NCBI GenBank assembly: GCA_050248495.1
Contig: JBFWSG010000003.1
Coordinates: 157,021 to 221,020, forward strand
Length of the DNA stretch: 64,000 nt
Source: DASYDU01 sp050248495
GTDB taxonomy: Bacteria > Planctomycetota > Planctomycetia > Pirellulales > Lacipirellulaceae
Reading direction: 5' to 3'
The number at the start of each line of letters is the position of its first letter. Position 1 is the first letter of the stretch. The notes under the pieces were generated by a model that did no database searches, was not told the DNA's origin, and saw only the letters and a program-made list of their open reading frames with translations. This document shows positions 43,099 through 52,231 of the stretch, piece after piece. The position numbers were made by a program, and so were the translations under genes.

Positions 43099-45609
43099 TT
43101 ACTCGTCGCTGGCTAACCCGGAGAAAGTCCGCTGAAAGTCTTCCTCTGTGAGTGCTGTATCAAACAGCCCAACGTCCAGGCCCTTGTGGCGACTCAGACC
43201 CATGTAACGGAGGCTTGAGTCTTCGTACCTCCGGAACTTCCAAACGGCGTCGTTCATCAAGGAGCTGTTGAACACACCCAGACTTACCAAACGCTCGAAG
43301 TCTTCCGTGGTAAGTCCAGTAACTCGCTTGAAGAGTGCCGGCTCTATCTTCGTAATCACATCCTTCAAACGCTGTTCTCGGTAGTCGGTGAGATACATGA
43401 ACACCGGAATGCGTGCGGCGAACTTGATAAGCTTCTCTTGAACCTGCTTCCGCAGGCTCTTTCGCTCCTTCTCCGCCTCAGTCAACTCCTTCTTTTCTTT
43501 CGCGCTCGGCTCGTCGCCCTCGCCGGCCTTGCGCTTAGCGTCCTTAATTTGCTCGGAGCGGTTAATGATCGTTTCCAAATCGGCATTGAGGTTGCGGAAG
43601 CCCTCGATCGCCATCAGCGAGTTCATGGCCGCTTCGTCGTTCATCAAGCGGTTAAGCGTCGAGTCGTCCACGTTCACAAGCAGGACGCTTTCCCATCGTT
43701 TGGCAAGCAGCGTAGCGCTCGTGCCGGCGGTAGCGATGTCCAGGATCGCCGCAGCATCGAGCTGGCGCATGCTGCTGCCGTCATATGCAAGCACCGGCAG
43801 GAAACCGACCAACTCCGCAACCCGCTGCTCGGGCGTCGCCTCATCCGTCGCAAGGCGCGATCCGTAGTCGGCGATCTGCCGCAACGCGCGGTTTGGCGCG
43901 AAATCGAACACATAGCACTCGGGCTTCACGACGATCTCCGCGCCGGACTCGTCCGACACCGTCCACGGCGACTGCACACGAAATGCCGATTGAAAATACG
44001 TCTCCGGGCTGCTGCACTTGCGCAGCATCAACATCCCTGCCCACGGCCGCACGGTCACGCCCGTCGTCAGCTTTCCGCAGGATAGCGTGATCGACTTACT
44101 CGACAATGGTTCGTCCATCGCCTCCAGCACCGGCGGTAGCGCTGCTGCGCCGATGCCCGCCCGTGGCCCTGCCGCGATGACCACGTTGTAATCGTGATAG
44201 AACGTGTTCTGCCTCGCCTTTAGCAGGTTTGCCATGGCGTAACACGACGCCACGCTCGGTAGGAACCAGAACGAATGTTGCAACACGCCGAGTAACCGCG
44301 CATCGCTGAACGGCAACGGCGGGCGATCTTTCCCCAGCTTCAAATCGTCCACCGTCGTCCCGCGATACGCTCCGCGGATCAGATCCAGCCACTTCTGCAC
44401 CTCATTCTCATGCTCAAATTTAGCTTCCTCGCCTTCTCCCTTGGCCAGGAAAAACTCGTTCAGGTCAAACTCATTGAACTCGCCTTCTTCGGCCACTTGC
44501 CGAATGTCGTCTGGAAGCGTGTAGGTCATTAACACCAATCTCGGCAAGCTCGCATAAGGGTTCGGCCCCGAACCTTTCCAATCGCGCTTCGCTCGCTGCT
44601 CGTCGCTGTATGTCCAGTTGTAAATCTGCTCTTCGATGAATTCGCCTGACGCTAGTGCCCTGAATGGTGTGCCGGAGAGGTACAGGTAATGACCCGTAGT
44701 GATCGGCAGGATCGATTCATCAAATGCCTGCTCGTCTTTCGTTACTTCCTCAGCGATTTCCCCCGAGTCTTCCTCGTCCGCGCCGAACAACCCCTTGGCG
44801 TTCTCGCGCCATGCGCCATAGTGGTATTCGTCCAGGATCACGCAGTCCCACTCGGTGTCGTGGACCCAAGCGTTCGTCGGCTTAATCGCGCCGCCCGCAG
44901 TCCGTTGCAAAAAGTCCTGGAAGCTCCCGAAGCACACGATCGGTTTCTTCTTATTCGCCTGTTCGTAGGTCAGTTCCGCGTCGCGCGTGATGAACTGCCA
45001 GCCTTCAAAGTCGATGTGGCGAGTCAAATCCTCCGACCACGCGTGAACTACCGCCGGCTTAAACGTCAGCACCAGCACCTTCGTCCAGCCCATTTCCTTG
45101 GCCAGTTGATACGCGGCGAACGTCTTGCCAAAACGCATCTTCGCGTTCCACAGAAAGTGCGGCGTGTGCCCCGGCTGCTCGGTCTTGGCCTTGCGGAAGT
45201 AGTCCGCCGTCAATTCCACCGCTTCGAGCTGCTCTGGCCTAAGCCCGAAGCTCAGCGTGCGGTCTTCGACGTTGGCAGTTCGCTCGCGCACGGCGACGAT
45301 CGCCGCTCGCACTTGCGCCACCGTACATTTGAACCACTCGTGGGACGTGTTCTTGATCCCCCGCGCCCGGAGATGCCGGTGAATGTCGTGATCGGTGAAG
45401 CCAGAACCATCCGACCTCATCGCTGGCTCGATTAACTCGATCCGATACGGATTCACGCCCGAAGGAAACTGCTCCGCAATACGGTCAGCGGCGATCCGCT
45501 CGGTGTAGCCGACCTTGAGTAACCCGAGATGATCCGGGTGCGTGCTGGCAAAAGCATAGATCGTCGGCGTTGCGGTGGGACGCGAAGGGAAAAAATCATC
45601 GGTTGGCAT
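43099..45609 (-). CDS. GIY-YIG/T5orf172-like nuclease fused to DExH helicase (restriction subunit)
   Basis: A protein of about 836 residues. The N-terminal 100 residues resemble the T5orf172/GIY-YIG nuclease fold: IYAFASTHPDHLGLLKVGYT, ERIAADRIAEQFP and HEWFKCTV. A superfamily 2 helicase follows: NAKMRFGKTFAA (Walker A), CVILDEYHYG (DEYH) and YLYLSGTPFRAL (motif III), then a C-terminal helicase half (ITLSCGKLTTGVTVRPWAG, SPETYFQSAFRVQSPW). It is last in an operon with two methylase genes, its start being only a few nt after their stop. ATG 45609 (MPTDDF) is used; GTG 45618 is possible. This would be the cleaving/translocating subunit of an R-M-like system. Confidence 0.85.
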   Translation of the reverse strand: MPTDDFFPSRPTATPTIYAFASTHPDHLGLLKVGYTERIAADRIAEQFPSGVNPYRIELIEPAMRSDGSGFTDHDIHRHLRARGIKNTSHEWFKCTVAQVRAAIVAVRERTANVEDRTLSFGLRPEQLEAVELTADYFRKAKTEQPGHTPHFLWNAKMRFGKTFAAYQLAKEMGWTKVLVLTFKPAVVHAWSEDLTRHIDFEGWQFITRDAELTYEQANKKKPIVCFGSFQDFLQRTAGGAIKPTNAWVHDTEWDCVILDEYHYGAWRENAKGLFGADEEDSGEIAEEVTKDEQAFDESILPITTGHYLYLSGTPFRALASGEFIEEQIYNWTYSDEQRAKRDWKGSGPNPYASLPRLVLMTYTLPDDIRQVAEEGEFNEFDLNEFFLAKGEGEEAKFEHENEVQKWLDLIRGAYRGTTVDDLKLGKDRPPLPFSDARLLGVLQHSFWFLPSVASCYAMANLLKARQNTFYHDYNVVIAAGPRAGIGAAALPPVLEAMDEPLSSKSITLSCGKLTTGVTVRPWAGMLMLRKCSSPETYFQSAFRVQSPWTVSDESGAEIVVKPECYVFDFAPNRALRQIADYGSRLATDEATPEQRVAELVGFLPVLAYDGSSMRQLDAAAILDIATAGTSATLLAKRWESVLLVNVDDSTLNRLMNDEAAMNSLMAIEGFRNLNADLETIINRSEQIKDAKRKAGEGDEPSAKEKKELTEAEKERKSLRKQVQEKLIKFAARIPVFMYLTDYREQRLKDVITKIEPALFKRVTGLTTEDFERLVSLGVFNSSLMNDAVWKFRRYEDSSLRYMGLSRHKGLDVGLFDTALTEEDFQRTFSGLASDE

Positions 45610-45621
45610 AAACCTCACCGT

Positions 45622-47208
45622 TTACTCATCGTCATCGACGTCGGGGATGATCTCGTCAGTTGCGCCGCCGGTGACATCCATCGGGCGGACGATTTTCTCG
45701 ATGAAGGCGATCTCGCTCGCGGAGAGCGAATATTTCTCGTAGAGGTCATCGTCCGTCCACTGCCTTGTCCACTCTTGGGTCGGCACGAAGGCGTAGACCT
45801 TGCGCGTGACATGTTGAGATGGCTTATGCAGAAGTATAAGGAGGCGCGTCAACCGACAGGAGAGATAGGATAGAACGCTCTCAGCCTCGGGTTGGGAGTC
45901 GAAAGGACCTATGCAGAGATAGGTCTCCGATGAGATGCTGCCCGGCTCTCCGACGAACGGTGTACTGATAATTCGGTGCGGATAAGTGTCCTTGTTACCG
46001 GTTCCTGGCGCGGCATAGCCTATGAAAAGCTTCCACTTGTCGATGAGTTCAGTGCCAGTCGTGATGGAGCGTCGCGGTGTGTATCCATTGTCGCCATTCT
46101 GATAGACCATTACGTCACCAGCACGCTTAGTTGCCGTTCCCTTGAACGTTGTCTCGAGCCCGAACGGTTTTCGAGAACTAACCAGTCGGTCGAAGCGGCT
46201 ACTATCTGGAAGTGACAGCGACTGGGTTTGCCCACTCTCTATACCAATGACTTTCTTGAGGATCGACAGCCCTTCATTAAAACGGATGAATACGTCCACG
46301 CCCTCTTCAAGAAGCGGTCGACTGGCCGTAGAGACCGGCCAATCCTTGAAATGGGTGGTGACTCGGCAGGACCCGGGATTGTCGCGGTCCCAGAGGAAGT
46401 AGCATACGCCGCCCTTGAGGCCCACTCCCGGGAAGACGTCCGATGCGCTGAGAAAGTCGTCGATGGATCGCATGCAATTGTCGGTGAGCATCGACTCTCT
46501 GAACTCATCAAGCCCCTTGCCGCCGGCAAACCAGCGCGCCGGGATGACCATGCTCAGATATCGCGGCTCCAGCTTCTTCGCCTGCGTGACAAACTGATGG
46601 TAAATCGGCGAAGCGCTACGGCCGAAGCCTCCGTCGCTCAATTGATACGGCGGGTTCCCAACAATCACGTCGAACTTCACTTTGAATACCTCCGTTGGGT
46701 CGATGCCGTGGATAAACGGGTAGGCGTAGGTTTCGAGCGACTCATCACGCTCGTACTCACTCTGGTTCGCGCCGCACAATTCGCACTTGCCGGCCGCGTT
46801 CCAGGTGTGGTCGGCCTTTGGCAGGCGGATGTTGCCGTCCGGCTTGCTGAATGTGGTGGCGATGCTAAACTTGCCATCCGCCTTCTTGGAGCAATAGACG
46901 CTCCGCCGGCTGAGCAATGACGTTAATTCGCTCGTCGCCAGCCCGAAAACCTGTTTCGTGAGTATGTGGTTGATGCGGGCCTGATCGTCCGGCATCTGAT
47001 CTTTGAGGCCGTCGTTGAGTCGGCGGGCGATTTCGCGCAGGAATACGCCGGACTTGCAGACGGGATCGAGAAAGGTCGTGTCGGGCCGGCGGAATAAATC
47101 CCGCGGCAGGATGTCGAGCATGGACGACGCGAGCTTCGGCGGAGTGAAGACTTCATCCGCGCTGAGGTTGGCGAGGCAGGTGAGGATGTCAGGATTATGC
47201 CCGTTCAT
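45622..47208 (-). CDS. Eco57I-type adenine DNA methyltransferase with NPPY motif
   Basis: A 528-residue N6-adenine methylase. Visible motifs are X (DEVFTPPKLASSMLDIL), I (FLDPVCKSGVFLREIARRL, with CKSG in place of CGSG) and IV (FDVIVGNPPYQLSDGG). A CxxC pair (GKCELCGANQSEYERDES) sits between I and IV and may be part of a zinc knuckle. The C-terminal half should recognise DNA. The ATG at 47208 lies 14 nt inside the upstream methylase gene, so translation is coupled. It is probably the catalytic modification subunit. Confidence 0.87.
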   Translation of the reverse strand: MNGHNPDILTCLANLSADEVFTPPKLASSMLDILPRDLFRRPDTTFLDPVCKSGVFLREIARRLNDGLKDQMPDDQARINHILTKQVFGLATSELTSLLSRRSVYCSKKADGKFSIATTFSKPDGNIRLPKADHTWNAAGKCELCGANQSEYERDESLETYAYPFIHGIDPTEVFKVKFDVIVGNPPYQLSDGGFGRSASPIYHQFVTQAKKLEPRYLSMVIPARWFAGGKGLDEFRESMLTDNCMRSIDDFLSASDVFPGVGLKGGVCYFLWDRDNPGSCRVTTHFKDWPVSTASRPLLEEGVDVFIRFNEGLSILKKVIGIESGQTQSLSLPDSSRFDRLVSSRKPFGLETTFKGTATKRAGDVMVYQNGDNGYTPRRSITTGTELIDKWKLFIGYAAPGTGNKDTYPHRIISTPFVGEPGSISSETYLCIGPFDSQPEAESVLSYLSCRLTRLLILLHKPSQHVTRKVYAFVPTQEWTRQWTDDDLYEKYSLSASEIAFIEKIVRPMDVTGGATDEIIPDVDDDE

Positions 47209-47890
47209 GCATCGCCTCGGCGTCGGGCAAATCCAAATAATGACATGGAGGCCGCTCGCCGACCGACTCCGGCAAATAGACGTCGTCGCCGCGGTCACTG
47301 AATAGTGGCAATTTGGAAACGCGAGCTTCTTCCAGTAAATGCTCGTAGATGAAATCGCGACGTTTCACCAATGTTCCATTCACTGGGGACCATTCACTGA
47401 AAACGATCGCTTGCCCTTCACAAGTAGTGAAGGACAACGCGTCGCCCTGCACGACATTTCTGGCGAGTATAAATTCGAGCGCTCGCACGGCTTTCGAGGG
47501 CAGCGGCTCTTCGAATCGGCGCTCGTGAGCTTCGGCGACGATTGTCAATAGACGCTGGCGACACTCGATGATGTTGTCGGCGAGCAAATCGATCCCATAG
47601 AGACTGCAAACGCTTAGGACGGCGTCTCGCTCCCACCGTTGGCGATTGCGTGCGTTCTGACGATCAACTGTTATCAACTTTCTGCGGAGCACTTCGGCCA
47701 GGAAATTGCCATTTCCACAGGCGGGTTCCAGAAATCGGGAATCGATGCGTTCGCATTCATGCTTGACAAGGTCGAGCATGTCATTGACAAGCCCCGGCGG
47801 GGTGAATACTTCGCCGTGATCGATGACTCGCTGGCGGTTAAGACCCATTTGCTTCGGGGTACTCAGTTGAAGCTGCTCGGTGGACATCAT
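47195..47890 (-). CDS. N6-adenine methylase-like protein lacking motif IV
   Basis: A 231-residue protein with motif X (GEVFTPPGLVNDMLDLV), motif I (FLEPACGNGNFLAEVLRR), motif II-like YGIDLLADNIIECRQRL and motif III-like NVVQGDAL. It then ends without an NPPY/DPPY box, so it has the SAM pocket but no catalytic tetrapeptide. It might be a regulatory SAM-binding subunit or a natural half-methylase. First gene of the operon; ATG at 47890 is chosen among adjacent starts (also 47887). Its stop overlaps the next gene by 14 nt. Confidence 0.8.
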   Translation of the reverse strand: MMSTEQLQLSTPKQMGLNRQRVIDHGEVFTPPGLVNDMLDLVKHECERIDSRFLEPACGNGNFLAEVLRRKLITVDRQNARNRQRWERDAVLSVCSLYGIDLLADNIIECRQRLLTIVAEAHERRFEEPLPSKAVRALEFILARNVVQGDALSFTTCEGQAIVFSEWSPVNGTLVKRRDFIYEHLLEEARVSKLPLFSDRGDDVYLPESVGERPPCHYLDLPDAEAMHERA

Positions 47891-48314
47891 TGAACCTGAC
47901 AATTATAGCGGTACTTCGGATTCAAAACGTTGAGAGTGAGCGACGTGCGAGGGCTCGGTCCTGCGAAGATGTGAAACCCCGTTGGGGTTTGGGAATGTTT
48001 TGTTGCGTGGACCCAGGGTGCGCTCTTCGACTGGCTCAGAGCGACCCTGGGCTACGGTGTGGAACGCCTTCGGCGTTCGGAGGCAGCGCGACAAGTGATT
48101 GTGTCGCCGTGATTATGCCCGACCGATTGGGGGGAAGACAACGGGAGAGACGCCAAGGTGGAGGGCGGAAGGGGGAAGGGGGAGTGAAGACGAAGGCGGA
48201 GAGGCAGACGATTGTGGATTGGAAGGGCAAGTAGCAGGGAGAGTCCAGAGAGGAGTCGGGAGCGGGGAGCAAGGATTCAGGCGAAAAAGAAAAACACCCC
48301 AGCCAGATGGCAGG

Positions 48315-48348
48315 AGAGCCTAGAGTCGAGGGTCTAGAGTCTAGAGCC
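48315..48348 (-). repeat. Right arm of 34-nt imperfect inverted repeat flanking the R-M-like locus
   Basis: The reverse complement matches 42966-42999 at 29 of 34 positions. The enclosed segment of about 5.3 kb contains the whole three-gene operon. Confidence 0.6.
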
Positions 48349-48365
48349 AGAAGGAAAACGAAAAA

Positions 48366-48391
48366 GCACCCCGGCGCTAGCGCCGGGGTGC
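48366..48391 (-). terminator. Rho-independent terminator of the RHH-like gene
   Basis: A perfect 26-nt palindrome with arms GCACCCCGGCGCT/AGCGCCGGGGTGC. On the minus strand it is followed by TTTTTCGTTTTCC, so it terminates the gene whose stop lies about 60 nt upstream. Confidence 0.88.
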
Positions 48392-48450
48392 TTGGAATGC
48401 ATCGCACGTTGGGAAATTGCAGGCGGGGAGACCGCCGTGTCCACAAATCT

Positions 48451-49038
48451 TTAGTACGCGGTGTGGGCCGTTTGGTAGTGCGGCGTGTGCTGCGTGGGTT
48501 GCGGCTGGTGGACCTGGTGGGTGGTCGGGCTGACGCCGATACCCGAGGAGCCGATGCCGCTCGCCGCGCTGCCGGAAATTCCCGAAGACAGGCCTCCGCC
48601 GACCGTTGCGGCGGCCAGCTGGGGCTTGCGTTCCGGGGTGCCGCCGGCGCGTTCGGCAGGGATCAGATCCTGCTCGATGACCTGCAGCAGCTTCGAGATG
48701 CAGAGCTTGTTCATGCTGGTCCGCAGGTCGTGAGCTTCCGTGCGGAGGTATTCGTGCATGCTCTTGGGGAGCCGGACCGTGATCACGCGGGTCGGTTCCG
48801 ATTCGGTGTCGGTGGCGTTGCGTTGTTCACGCAGCTTGACGAGCCACTTCTGGATTTGCTCGAACTCCTGGCTCCGCTCGAAGGCGGCCAGTTCTTCCAG
48901 GCTGGCGAACGAGCCGCGGACCATGCCGTCGACTCCCAGCACCTCGCGGAAGAACGTGACCCAGTCGGGCTCTTGTTCATAGAGGCGCTTGGCGGTTTGC
49001 AGGATTTGTTGGTACTTCTCCGTCGATTGAGTAAGCAC
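48451..49038 (-). CDS. Hypothetical protein with ribbon-helix-helix-like segment
   Basis: A 195-residue protein. A central stretch, RVITVRLPKSMHEYLRTEAH followed by RTSMNKLCISKLLQ, resembles HicB/CopG ribbon-helix-helix DNA-binding units. The N-terminal part (YQQILQTAKRLYEQEPDWVT) is helical; the C-terminal tail is low-complexity Gly/Ser then His/Gln/Thr-rich. GTG at 49038 has AAGGAG with an 8-nt spacer, better than ATG at 49083. It may be a transcription regulator, target unknown. A strong terminator follows. Confidence 0.72.
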   Translation of the reverse strand: MLTQSTEKYQQILQTAKRLYEQEPDWVTFFREVLGVDGMVRGSFASLEELAAFERSQEFEQIQKWLVKLREQRNATDTESEPTRVITVRLPKSMHEYLRTEAHDLRTSMNKLCISKLLQVIEQDLIPAERAGGTPERKPQLAAATVGGGLSSGISGSAASGIGSSGIGVSPTTHQVHQPQPTQHTPHYQTAHTAY

Positions 49039-49083
49039 GGCGATGTCTCCTTCCAGTCGTGCGAGGATAACGTGAGGCCGCAA

Positions 49084-49605
49084 GGCCCCACCGAGGGCCC
49101 GCTTTTAGGAACATTTTGGAATGGGGGCAAGTGCAGTCATGCATGTCGTTGCAGTGCAAGCACTTGCGTCGCTAGCACGGCGATGCCTATGTTTGGGCAG
49201 CGGGTGCGCAGGGAGTGGGCAGGGGTTTGGTGCCTGGTTTTTAGGCAGGCGGGAGTTTCCCGTTGGGTGAAGTGTCCGGTGGGGAGAGGGAGGAGTCGGG
49301 AGCCAGGAGCCAGGAGCCGGGGGATTTGGAAAAGGGGGAAGGGGGAGGGCGGAAGGGAAATGACGAATGTCGAATGACTAATGACGAATGGACGGGGAGA
49401 GGGATCGGCGTTGAAGGCGCCGCCCACAGGGGGAACTTGGGTGGGCGGGGTTGGACGGCGGCGCGCACCGGTTCGCTAAACCGCCCCTCGGCTGCCAAGA
49501 GCTCGGGACCGAATGGCAAGCGGTGGGATGGCCGGGAGGGCGGAATCGGCGTCGGAGACGCCTCCCACAGGGGGAGAATTGCCGGGGCGGTTGGGCCGGC
49601 ACTAT
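49084..49605. repeat. Intergenic region with REP-like repeat pair
   Basis: No gene is apparent in about 520 nt. Two related copies lie at 49404-49439 and 49545-49581 (pattern ATCGGCGT-G-AG-CGCC then CCCACAGGGGGA). The second holds a hairpin GGCGTC-GGA-GACGCC (49548-49562). Near 49290-49322 there are short AGCCAGG tandem units. These look like dispersed repeats of the genome. Confidence 0.6.
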
Positions 49606-50544
49606 TTAAGAGAGTTCGGCCCGGACTTTTTCTAAGAGGGCCTTGGTGAGGCGGACGCCTTCGGGTTCGGTGGGGGTGCTGCCTTCCCATTCGATGCCGA
49701 TGAAGCCGTGGTAGCCGGCGTCGAGCACGATCTTGATCATCTTGCGGTAGTCGATTTCGGCCTCGTTGCCATCGGCGTCGAAGACGTGGGTCTTGGCGCT
49801 GACGCCCTTGGCGTACGGCATCAGTTCCTGGACGCCCTTGTAGCGGTCGTACCACTCGCCGGGGTTGATCTGGAAGTTGCCGAAGTCGGGGAGCGTGCCG
49901 CAGTTCGGCAGGCCGACCTTTTTCATGACGCCGGCGAGCCACTCGCCATTGGAAGAGAGGCCGCCGTGGTTTTCGACGATCACGTTGATGCCGTGCTGGG
50001 CGCCATACTCGCACAGGCGGTGGAGGCCGTCGGCGGCCAGCTTCATTTGCTCTTCGGGCGAGAGCTTGGCGTCGGAGCGGGCGTTGACGCGGATCGAATG
50101 GCAGCCGAGGAATTTCGCGGCCTCGACCCATTTGTAATGGTTCTCGACGGCCTCGGTCCGCTTGGCATTGTCGGCGTCGCCCAGGTCGCCCTCGGCGTCG
50201 CACATGATCAGCACGCTGGTGACGCCGTTGTCGTCGCAGCGTTTTTTGAGATCGGTGAGGTAGGCGTTGTCCTTGGCCTTGTCTTTGAAGAAGACGTTGA
50301 CGTATTCGACGCCCTCGATGCCGTAGTCGCGCTTGGCGACGAGCGGGAAATCGAGGTTATCCATTTCGCCCGCGAAGAGGGCATTGTGGAAGGACCATTC
50401 GGCGAGCGAGATTTTGAACAACGGCTGTTTAACCTCTTCTTCGGCGGCGCGGAGGATCGGGCTGGTGGTGCCGGCGAGGCTGATCGCGGCCCCGGTCGCG
50501 GCCGCGGAACGCAAGAAGGAACGCCGATCGAGGGAGCCGGTCAT
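49606..50544 (-). CDS. Exported TIM-barrel sugar isomerase/epimerase (hydroxypyruvate isomerase-like)
   Basis: A 312-residue protein with a twin-arginine signal (SLDRRSFLRSAAATGAAISL). The barrel has YGIEGVEYVNVFF, VTSVLIMCDAEGDLGD, LGCHSIRVNARSD, GINVIVENHGGLSSNGEWLA, TLPDFGNFQINPGEWYDRY and GFIGIEWEGS. Glu in VENHGG, Asp in LPDFGNF, His in KTHVFDADG and Glu in GIEWEG form the expected metal site of xylose-isomerase-like enzymes. Substrate is unknown. ATG at 50544 places the Tat signal at the N-terminus. It belongs to a family greatly expanded in planctomycetes. Confidence 0.88.
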   Translation of the reverse strand: MTGSLDRRSFLRSAAATGAAISLAGTTSPILRAAEEEVKQPLFKISLAEWSFHNALFAGEMDNLDFPLVAKRDYGIEGVEYVNVFFKDKAKDNAYLTDLKKRCDDNGVTSVLIMCDAEGDLGDADNAKRTEAVENHYKWVEAAKFLGCHSIRVNARSDAKLSPEEQMKLAADGLHRLCEYGAQHGINVIVENHGGLSSNGEWLAGVMKKVGLPNCGTLPDFGNFQINPGEWYDRYKGVQELMPYAKGVSAKTHVFDADGNEAEIDYRKMIKIVLDAGYHGFIGIEWEGSTPTEPEGVRLTKALLEKVRAELS

Positions 50545-50832
50545 CGCAAAAACCTCCGCCAAAGGACCAAGGATGTGAATTGAATTTGGTTGCTGAACGA
50601 GACCACATTATCTGGCGAGCGCAGGCTGCTCGCAACGGCCGGGGGAGCGAATCGTAGCAGGTTTGGTCGAAGGTGGAAGGTGGAAGCGGGAGGGCGGAAG
50701 GAGGGCAGAAGGCGGCGGGCATTGACCCTTTCGGGGAGAGCGCCGACAATCGGCAACACGGCAGATTTCGCCCGTTTTTTGGCGAATCGCTCGGCGGGCC
50801 GTGGGTTCCACGAAATTGGGGAGACGAGTTTC

Positions 50833-52149
50833 ATGTCCAGCACAAGCGGCGGCGAGGCAATCACGAAGCACCAAGGACGGCTCTCGGTGCCGGAGCGGCC
50901 GATTGTGCCCTTCATCGAGGGGGACGGGACGGGGCCGGATATCTGGAAGGCCAGCCAGGCGGTGTTCGACGCCGCTGTCGCCAAGGCTTACGCAGGGAAG
51001 CGGCAGATAGTTTGGAAGGAAGTGCTCGCTGGACAGAAGTCGTTCGACAAAACGGGGAGCTGGCTGCCGGACGAGACGCTCGACGATTTTCGGAAGCTCT
51101 TGGTCGGCATCAAGGGGCCGCTCACCACGCCGGTGGGCGGCGGGATTCGCTCGCTGAATGTGGCGCTGCGGCAGCTCTTGGATTTATATGTGTGCCTGCG
51201 GCCGGTGCGGTATTTCGCGGGTGTGCCCAGCCCCGTGAAGGAGCCGCAGCTGGTGGACATGGTGATCTTCCGCGAGAACACGGAAGACATTTATGCCGGC
51301 ATCGAGTACGCCGGCGGCACGGCCGAGTCGCAGAAGGTGCTCGACTTTTTGGGGAAGGAATTTCCGAAGGAGGCGGCGAAGGTTCGCTTCGGCACGAAAG
51401 AGAAGTGCGACGCGTGGGGCCGCGAGCTGGAATCGATCGGTGCTCCGCAGCGCGATTTGCCGGTGCAGGTGGGCATCGGGTTCAAGCCGATCAGCTACCT
51501 GGGCACGGAGCGGCTGGTCCATAGCGCGATCAGCTACGCCATTGAGAACAAGCGGAAGAATGTGACGCTGGTTCACAAGGGCAACATCATGAAGTTCACC
51601 GAGGGGGGCTTCCGCGACTGGGGCTACCAGGTGGCGCGCGAGTTTTTCGGCGCCGAGCCGATCGACGGTGGGCCGTGGTGCAAGATTCCCGAGGGGAGGC
51701 CGGGTGCGGGGATCGTCGTCAAGGACGTGATCGCCGACGCGTTCCTGCAACAGATCCTCACGCGGCCGGCGGACTACGATGTGGTGGCGACGCCGAACTT
51801 GAACGGCGACTACATCAGCGACGCGCTCGCGGCGTGCGTGGGCGGCATCGGTATCGCGCCAGGGGCGAACATCAACTTTGTGACGGGGCACGCGATCTTC
51901 GAAGCGACGCACGGCACGGCGCCGAAGTATGCGAACCAGGACAAGGTGAACCCGGGCAGCGTGATCCTGTCCGGCGAAATGATGCTCCGCTACATGGGCT
52001 GGAACGAAGCGGCCGACCTGATCATCCGCGGCATGGAAGGCGCGATCGGCGCGAAGACCGTGACGTACGATTTCGCCCGCATGCTGGACGGGGCGAAAGA
52101 AGTTCGCTGCAGCGAGTTTGGCGGTGCGATTGTGAAGCACATGGGGTGA
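50833..52149 (+). CDS. icd: NADP-dependent isocitrate dehydrogenase
   Basis: A 438-residue enzyme that oxidises isocitrate to 2-oxoglutarate in the TCA cycle. Signature parts: IVPFIEGDGTGPDIWKASQA, SLNVALRQLLDLYVCLRPVR (isocitrate-binding SxN and R residues), MVIFRENTEDIYAGIEY, VTLVHKGNIMKFTEGGFRDW (catalytic Lys), NLNGDYISDALAACVGG (metal Asp) and FEATHGTAPKYANQDKVNPG. Length matches bacterial homodimeric ICDH. ATG at 50833 is used; a longer frame upstream covers leader sequence only. Confidence 0.97.
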   Translation: MSSTSGGEAITKHQGRLSVPERPIVPFIEGDGTGPDIWKASQAVFDAAVAKAYAGKRQIVWKEVLAGQKSFDKTGSWLPDETLDDFRKLLVGIKGPLTTPVGGGIRSLNVALRQLLDLYVCLRPVRYFAGVPSPVKEPQLVDMVIFRENTEDIYAGIEYAGGTAESQKVLDFLGKEFPKEAAKVRFGTKEKCDAWGRELESIGAPQRDLPVQVGIGFKPISYLGTERLVHSAISYAIENKRKNVTLVHKGNIMKFTEGGFRDWGYQVAREFFGAEPIDGGPWCKIPEGRPGAGIVVKDVIADAFLQQILTRPADYDVVATPNLNGDYISDALAACVGGIGIAPGANINFVTGHAIFEATHGTAPKYANQDKVNPGSVILSGEMMLRYMGWNEAADLIIRGMEGAIGAKTVTYDFARMLDGAKEVRCSEFGGAIVKHMG

Positions 52150-52231
52150 GTGCTGTCGGGCGGCAATTCGGTGGCTTAGAATAGATGGCATCTAAGTCTG
52201 ACCGTCTCTGCAACTCCGTTTCGCCCGTCGA

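Larger units (their letters stand above)
47903..48450. other. Intergenic stretch, right flank of R-M-like locus
   Basis: About 550 nt with no convincing gene. It is purine-rich (GGAGAGTCCAGAGAGGAG-type runs), holds the right arm of the 34-nt inverted repeat and ends with the terminator of the minus-strand gene that follows. Confidence 0.6.

Noticed and set aside
48099..48323. Short frames in the purine-rich stretch after the R-M-like operon
   Set aside because: Low-complexity Gly/Arg/Glu sequence with no ribosome-binding site or similarity.
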